A DNA stretch of 64,000 bases from NCBI GenBank assembly GCA_947044405.1, contig CAMRHE010000011.1:7112501-7176500 (forward strand). Reading direction: 5' to 3'. This document shows, piece by piece, positions 58,600 through 64,000 of this stretch. The translations under genes were made by a program, and so were the position numbers. The notes beneath the pieces are model-generated. The model did not search any database and had not been told where the DNA came from. It worked only from the letters and a program-made list of their open reading frames with translations. The stretch comes from Leptodactylus fallax (lineage: Eukaryota; Chordata; Amphibia; Anura; Leptodactylidae). How positions within the stretch are numbered: position 1 is the stretch's first letter; every line of letters begins with the position of its first letter.

Positions 58600-59428
58600 A
58601 TCGGGTCATGACGCATAATGACACCGGCATAACCCACTTCTGTGTCGTCATTGAAGAGGGGTCGCGCCAGAGTTGTGCTGGAGTTCAGGGGAGGTGAGTA
58701 ACTCTGGTTTTTATGTTTGTCACCTCCTCTGGGCCTTCGATTATTACACTCTGAAGTCTGAAAAGACCCCAAAGTATAATAATAGTTCATGAGTGGTGTA
58801 CCCCAAAAATTTCAGGATCTGCCTAACTCCAAATTTTTGCAATATCTGTAATTAACACCATATTGGCCACTATGGCACATAATGCTGTGTGAAGGGGCCA
58901 CTATGAAACATTATACTGTGTGGAGGGGCTGCTGTGGAACATTTTACTGTGTGCAGTGGCCACTGTCTGACATTATACTTTGGAAAGGGGCCACTATGGA
59001 ACATTATACTGTGTGGATGGGCCACTATTGAACATTTTACTATGTTTAGGGGCCACTATGTGACATTATTCTGTGTGGAGGAGCCGCTATGGGACATTAC
59101 ACTGTTTGTAGGGGCCGTTATGGGATATTATACTGTGTGGAGGAGCTGCTATGGGACATTATACTGTGTGGAGGGGCCATTATTGGACATTATACTGTGT
59201 GGAGGGGTCACTGTATGACAATATATTGTGTGCATGGGCTGCTTTGGGACATTATACTTTGTGGAGGAGCCGCTATAGTATACTATACTGTCTGGAAGCC
59301 ACTTTAGGACATCATAGGGTGTGTAAATGGGGCGTTATACTGTGGGGGGGAGGATTGGGGGTGCTACGTCATGTGGGGGAGTCAAAAGTTTTCTATGGGG
59401 CCTAGTCTTTGCTAGTTATGCCCCTGGG
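58600..59428 (+). mobile_element. hAT-like fragment with minisatellite and donor
   Basis: The right end 'ctagttatgcccctg' (59414-59428) is a known style of frog hAT terminus (its inverse is CAGGGGCATAACTAG). The left end is not found. Inside: GAG|GTGAGTAA at about 58691, sequence resembling 4440-4520 ('gggccttcgattattac'), and the 31-bp family minisatellite at 58880-59330 in the 'ctgtgtggaggggccactat' form. Confidence 0.6.
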
Positions 59429-59473
59429 TGTAAGAATAGTAGTCTCACTTGCCTTTGTACCTAAACACGAAAG

Positions 59474-60240
59474 ATGTTGAAAGCTATTCCCACTGGCCAA
59501 TTCTTAAGAGCAAAACGTATTTGCTCAACAGATCAACTTTTTGAGAAACAATCTTCTGATTTGGTGGAGAGATTCTGTGTTAGAGGCTATCACATGGAGG
59601 ATATTATTATTCGGGGTTACGAAAGAGCTAAAAAGACCCCACATGCGTCCTTATTGAAACCCAAATTTCTTGAACAAACAGATACTAATGTAAGGTTCAT
59701 TACGAGATATCATGCGCAGTGGTGGGAGATAAACTCAATTTTTTCATGGTTTTGGCCTATATTGCATACTGATAACGACATTAGTACGGAAATTGCCCAC
59801 CATTCCTTTGTGACTCCTAGGAGGTCACACAATCTTAGGGATTTGTTGGTGAAAAGCCATTATGTAGCACCATCTACCAAATATATTTTTGGTTCACAGG
59901 GTCCAAAATGGGGTTAATATCCCTGTGGAGATTGTGCTGCTTGTTCCATGATGGAGAAGAAAACAAACTTCTTGAACTCATCAGGTGATAAAGAATTTCG
60001 AGTAGTTCATCACATCACATGTAGATCAACAGCTGTTGTCTACTATGCAGTTTTTCTGTGCCAACTTATATATGTTGGTTTAACGTGACGTGAATTTCTT
60101 GTTCATATTCTGGAACACATAAGAAATATAAAGAATGCAATGAAGGTTCAGGATTCTGAAAAACTCCGAAACTTGAAAGCTATCCCACACCATTTTAGAG
60201 AATTCCACCAAGGTAATTGGAGACTACTTAGAATTAGGCC
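59474..60240 (+). pseudogene. Penelope-like element, RT thumb to GIY-YIG relic
   Basis: A 147-codon frame: LKAIPTGQFLRAKRICSTDQ, then VERFCVRGYHMEDIIIRGYE and ASLL, typical of the region after the reverse transcriptase core. It continues VRFITRYHAQWWEINSIFSW, HNLRDLLVKSHYV, and, after a stop at 59915, CGDCAACSMMEKK, VVYYAVFLCQLIYVGLT, stop, EHIRNIKNA. The last part is a decayed GIY-YIG nuclease ('YVGxT...R...EH..NI'). Its motifs differ from the dimer at 56567-58315, so this is a second Penelope lineage. It ends near 60240 against another repeat. Confidence 0.8.
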
Positions 60241-60908
60241 GGTTGCAGACTACCGTGTGTATTTTGTGGTCCTTTTTTGCGGACAGAGTGTCTTTTGTGT
60301 GTCTTCAGCATCAGTGCTGTATGTCTGCAAAAACGGACAGTGTGTCATCACACACACACTATTTTTTGTTAATGTGTTTTGTGTTTGTTTTCATTTTTTA
60401 GGCCCATGCTTAATAGGCGGGGTTGTTTGAAGAAGCGTCGTTTAGTGTTTGTGCGATGTTTTTTTTTACATGAATTATTTATGGAATTATGTATGGAATT
60501 ATGTTTCCTTATAGTTTATTGGTCCTATGAAGATGGATAATTAAATATTTGTCATCTGTGTTTGGGTGGTTCAAATTGGCTGCATATTAATGATGAATGC
60601 AGTATATTAAACTTTTTTTTTTTTTTTTTTACATTTTACAAGTTAACAATTTTTTTTAACATTTTCATACACTCACCCATATGGTTATTTCATTTTATTA
60701 TATAATTTTTTAACACATATTTTTCCTTATACATACATCTATTTATGTTTTTTGTTTACTGTATATTTACTTTACAATAGTGAATAATAGATGGGGCTGT
60801 AATTGGCCTTCCAATGAGCTTGCCCTAATAAAAAATGGCCGCTTGCACTTACCTGTGCTGAGGACATCTGCGGGATATGTTGCTATCTCACTCCACCTTG
60901 ATGCCACC
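60241..60908. other. Non-coding; MITE-like start and T-rich tract
   Basis: 'taggccggttgcagactacc' at 60236 looks like the start of a frog MITE; no right end found. A T-run lies at about 60611-60630. Nothing else recognised. Confidence 0.4.
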
Positions 60909-61119
60909 CAAGGCCGGTTTTAGACAAAGTGGGGCCCTGGGCAAAATTAAAAGCGGGGCCCCAAATGCTGATATGCAAACAACACCATCGTCTTCCAGTG
61001 ACAACCCCTATAATAACGCCTCCTTTCTGACAACAAAAAAGTAATAACAAGCCCCATTTTACCACACACAATTCAAATGAGCACCTTTGTACAACCTAAT
61101 AGGTTTTTGCACCCAGTCA

Positions 61120-61575
61120 TCAGTTATTATAGCGCCTCCTTATAAATAATAATCCCTGCTTATAAATAGTATTACACCCTTATCAATAATAGCTCCCTTA
61201 TAAATTATAAATGTTGCCCTGTATCAGTAATATTCCCCCTTATCAGTAACAGACACCCCGTAAAAATAATACTACGCCCTTATAAATAATAGCCCCCTCA
61301 TAAATAATAGTTACCCTTATAAATAATAGTCCCCAATATCACTAATAGCCCCCTTTATAAATAAGCCCACATAACAATTATACCCCCCTTATAAAAAGTT
61401 CCCCTCTTATAAATAATAGCTCCCCCTTATAATGGATGCCTTATATATAATAGTTCCCCCCTTATAAATAATAGCCCATCTTATAAATAATAGTTCCCCC
61501 TTATAATAGCCCCCTCATACTTAAGTTTCCCAATTATATATAGTAACCCACTCTTATATATAATAGTTCTCCGTT
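61120..61575. repeat. 'CCCCTTATAAATAATAG' minisatellite
   Basis: Irregular 18-22 bp units, homologous to those at 25960-26774. Confidence 0.85.
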
Positions 61576-61576
61576 A

Positions 61577-61640
61577 TACAGTGTCGGACTGAAGGGCCTT
61601 AGGCCCACCAGAGGATCTTGTTCTGGGGCCCCACCCAACA
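61577..61640 (+). mobile_element. hAT left terminus without partner
   Basis: 'cagtgtcggactgaaggg' followed by 'ccttaggcccaccagagg' matches the terminal repeat of the hAT at 3941-6447 (right end inverted). No matching right end exists before 63877, so the inserted element has lost it. Confidence 0.65.
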
Positions 61641-61904
61641 GCTTCCTGCTAATAGCCTACACCACGGCTCCTTCACTGAAGTCTTACATATGTGCTGACT
61701 ATCCGGTGTTACTGAGTATGTTCCCAGTATAGTCAGCCCCTATAGTACTGTGCAGGCCCCAATAACTCCATGGCGAGCTCATGCACAGTACTGTATGGGG
61801 AATGACATGGCCATGGGGCACTACACGTATGTGCAAGATTATAGTGAGGGAGCTGTGATGCAGACATAGCATACAGGGCTGCCAGCAGGAATTGTGACCC
61901 CCCC

Positions 61905-63410
61905 CCCCCCCCCCACAGTATAATGCTCCACATGGTATATAATGCTCCACAGTATAAAATGCTCTCCTGAGCCCTCCAGTTTCCCCACATGGTATATAAT
62001 GCTCCACAGTATAAAATGCTCTCCTGAGCCCTCCAGTTTCCCCACATGGTATATAATGCTCCACAGTATAAAATGCTCCCCTGAGCCCCCCATAGTGGCC
62101 CCACATGATATGTAAAGCTCCACACAGTATAATACTCCAGTGGCCCACACAGTATACTACCCCTTAGTGGCCCCAGACAGTGCAATATGCTCCCCAGCAG
62201 CCCCACACAATATAATATGCTCCATACAGTATAATATGCACCCCACAATGCCCCCCCAGTATAATGCTCCAGTGGCCTAACACAGTATAACATGCTCCAT
62301 AATTACCTCCACACAGTATAATAAACTCCCCAGAGGGGTTCCCCCAGTATAATGCTCCACAGTGGTCCCCCACAGTCCCCCCCAGTATAATGCTCTACAA
62401 TGGCCTCACAGAGTATCATATGCTCTCGAAAAACCCCACACAATATAATACACTCCACAGTGGCCCCACACAGTATAACAGGCTCCCCACACTGTCCCTT
62501 CCCCCAGTATAAAGCTCCACAGTGGCCCATAGTATAATATGCTCCCCAGAGGGCCCCCGCTAGTATAATGCTCCACAGTGCCCCCTCCAGTATTTTGCTC
62601 CACAGTGGCCCCACGTAATATATTATGCTCCCCAGAGCGTCCCCCCAGTATAATGTTCCACAGTAGGCCCCACGCAGTATAATATGCTCCCCAGAGGGCC
62701 CCCTAGTATAATGCTCATTAGTCCCCCCCGAATAATGCCCCACAGTGGCGCCACGCAATATAATATGCTCTGGTGATGGCCCCCCAGAATAATGCTCCAC
62801 AGTGAACCCACTCAGTATAACATGCTCCAGAAATGGCCTCCACACAGTATAATATACTGCCCAGAGAGATTTCCCCAGTATAATACTCCACAGCGGCCCA
62901 AAGCAGTATAATATGCTCTCCAGAGCCCCCCCAGTATAATGCTCCACATTGGCCCAAAACAGTATAACATGCTCTCCAGAGCCCCCCCCCCCAGTATAAT
63001 GCTCCACAGTGGCCCCGCACAGTATAATATATTGGCGGGCCCCTCTGGAGAGCATATTATACTGTGTGGGGAAACCGTGGAGCATTATACTGGGGGGGCT
63101 CTGGAGCGCATATTATACTGTGTGGGGCCACTGTGGAGTATTATACTGGGGAGGGGGCCCTCTGGAGAACATGTTATATTCTGTGGGGCCTCTATGGAGT
63201 ATTATAAAGTGGGGGGGGGCTCTGGAGAGCATGTTATATTCTGTGGGGCCACTGTGGAGCATTATACTGGGGGGCCCCTCTGGAGAGCATATTAAACTGT
63301 GTGGGGCCACTGTGGAGCATTATACTGGGGGCCCTCTGGAGAGCATATTAAACTGTGTGGGGCCACTGTGGAGCATTATACTGGGGGGCCCCTCTGGAGA
63401 GCATAATCTG
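61905..63410. repeat. Long 31-bp minisatellite with strand reversal near 63030
   Basis: From 61905 to about 63030 units read 'ccacacagtataatatgctc' (minus form); from about 63035 to 63410 they read 'gagcatattatactgtgtgg' (plus form). The centre is near 'atattggcggg' (63029-63038). It starts with a C-run (61899-61914). Open frames of up to 260 codons in many frames follow from the stop-free unit and are not genes. Confidence 0.9.
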
Positions 63411-63439
63411 TGCCCGGGGGAGGTGAGGGAAAATAACAA

Positions 63440-63700
63440 ACAGTTATACTCACCTTGTCTTACCTCTCCTGGGCCTCCTCGTGCTGCTCCGCTATCCCCG
63501 CCGGCGCTGGCTTCTTTTTCTCTGCGGCTGACGTCACACGTTGTGGACGTCATCGCTGAGGCCTGTGATTGGGCCTCAGCGATTACGTGAGGCACGCTGT
63601 CAGCACGCCCCACGTGATTGCTAAGGCTGAGGCCTGGCCTCAGGGGTGATGTCCGGAACGCCAGAAGATGATGTCGGACGCCAGGACAGGTGAGTAAAAA
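63440..63700. promoter_or_regulatory. CpG-rich promoter-like core with outward donors
   Basis: Minus-strand GAG|GTAAGA and AAG|GTGAGT read outward near 63450-63470. The core holds TGACGTCA (63529-63536), ATTGG (63568-63572) and CACGTG (63611-63616). On the plus strand ACAG|GTGAGTAA follows at about 63686-63696. Outer sequences 'aataacaaacagttatactc' and its near-inverse at about 63690-63712 mirror one another. Same design as 4155-4425. Confidence 0.45.
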
Positions 63701-63909
63701 TGTTTGTTATTTTTACTCACCTCGGAAAGGGGCCCTGCAGTCCCTTTCGGTTATTGATTTGGCCGGGCCTGACTCCGAGATCCGGAGTCATCAGGTTCTG
63801 GATCCCGGGGCCCCTTTGGGGACGGGGCCCTGGGCAATTGCCCAGTTTGCCCCCCCCCCCCCCTAACGCTGGCCCTGACGCCACCTTTCATGTGTCAGTG
63901 GAACACATA

Positions 63910-64000
63910 CACAGGTGGACAAAATTGTTGGTACCCCTCGTTTAATGAAAGAAAAACCCACAATGGTCACAGAAATAACTTAAAAAAGTCAGACTGGAAT
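63910..64000 (+). mobile_element. Tc1 element, left terminus, cut by the window end
   Basis: After TA (63908-63909) starts 'cacaggtggacaaaattgtt', followed by 'ggtacccctcg' and 'aatgaaagaaaaaccc', the left end of a Tc1 family common in fish and frogs. The rest lies outside the window. Confidence 0.75.

Larger units (their letters stand above)
60909..63877. mobile_element. hAT-like minisatellite-bearing element with 8-bp TSD
   Basis: Left CAAGGCCGGTTTTAG and right CTAACGCTGGCCCTG are imperfect inverted ends. Flanks 'atgccacc' (60901-60908) and 'acgccacc' (63878-63885) match at 7 of 8 bases. Same family as 25735-29324: both open with 'gggccctgggcaaaattaaa' and the 'cttataaataatag' minisatellite (61120-61575) and close with a GC-rich part. 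A separate hAT end lies inside at 61577. Confidence 0.8.

Noticed and set aside
61699..63590. Open frames of up to 260 codons on both strands
   Set aside because: They run through a stop-free 31-bp minisatellite in several frames at once and translate to the same repeated peptide; there is no domain.

Overview
The window is vertebrate repeat DNA, most likely from an anuran amphibian. I see no intact host gene. The evidence for a frog or toad is the repeat content: several Tc1/mariner lineages (DD34E, DD35E, DD38E), short hAT and TTAAAGG-type MITEs with a GATGGCCTATCC palindrome, Penelope-like elements, L1 relics, and the long 'GGGTGTAGTTTCCAAAATGG' array family that I know from frog genomes. 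The species cannot be named from this sequence.

Layout. 1-1786: decayed L1 (ORF1 relic, then the start of ORF2). 1787-25603: three head-to-tail copies of one ~7.94 kb unit, nearly identical, joined by the same 3-bp filler. Each unit holds an L1 endonuclease relic, the 3' end of a Tc1 element, a satellite-like array interrupted by a 2.5 kb hAT element with 8-bp target duplication, the 5' part of another Tc1 on the opposite strand, and the head of a TTAA-flanked element. 24605-32587: that TTAA-flanked element in full, itself split by a hAT-like element which is split in turn by a Tc1. 32588-38226: hAT pieces, palindromic MITEs, a Tc1-derived MITE, a probable solo LTR and a Penelope relic. 38729-43216: a DD38E Tc1, a solo LTR, a Helitron-like element, and one Tc1 inserted beside another. 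43217-50680: LINE relic, MITEs, a hAT element with clean target duplication, an AT-rich stretch with little recognisable, and a SCAN/gag-like relic. 50681-56086: a dead DD34E Tc1, an apparently intact DD35E (Traveler-type) Tc1, and a small TA-flanked MITE carrying a second solo LTR. 56567-58315: an inverted Penelope dimer flanked by a 13-bp duplication. 58600-64000: hAT-like elements full of minisatellite, another Penelope relic, and the start of one more Tc1.

The one complete protein gene I can support is the DD35E transposase at 53818-54834 (338 codons, all three catalytic residues present, TIRs and TA duplications intact). The other coding traces are broken transposase, reverse transcriptase, endonuclease or gag pieces.

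The observation I think is least described is a recurring CpG-rich core inside the hAT-like repeats. Several unrelated insertions carry TGACGTCA, CACGTG and CCAAT/ATTGG motifs close together, bounded by consensus 5' splice donors (AG|GTGAGT) that point outward, often on both strands. This resembles a portable promoter plus first exon. It is an inference from sequence only.
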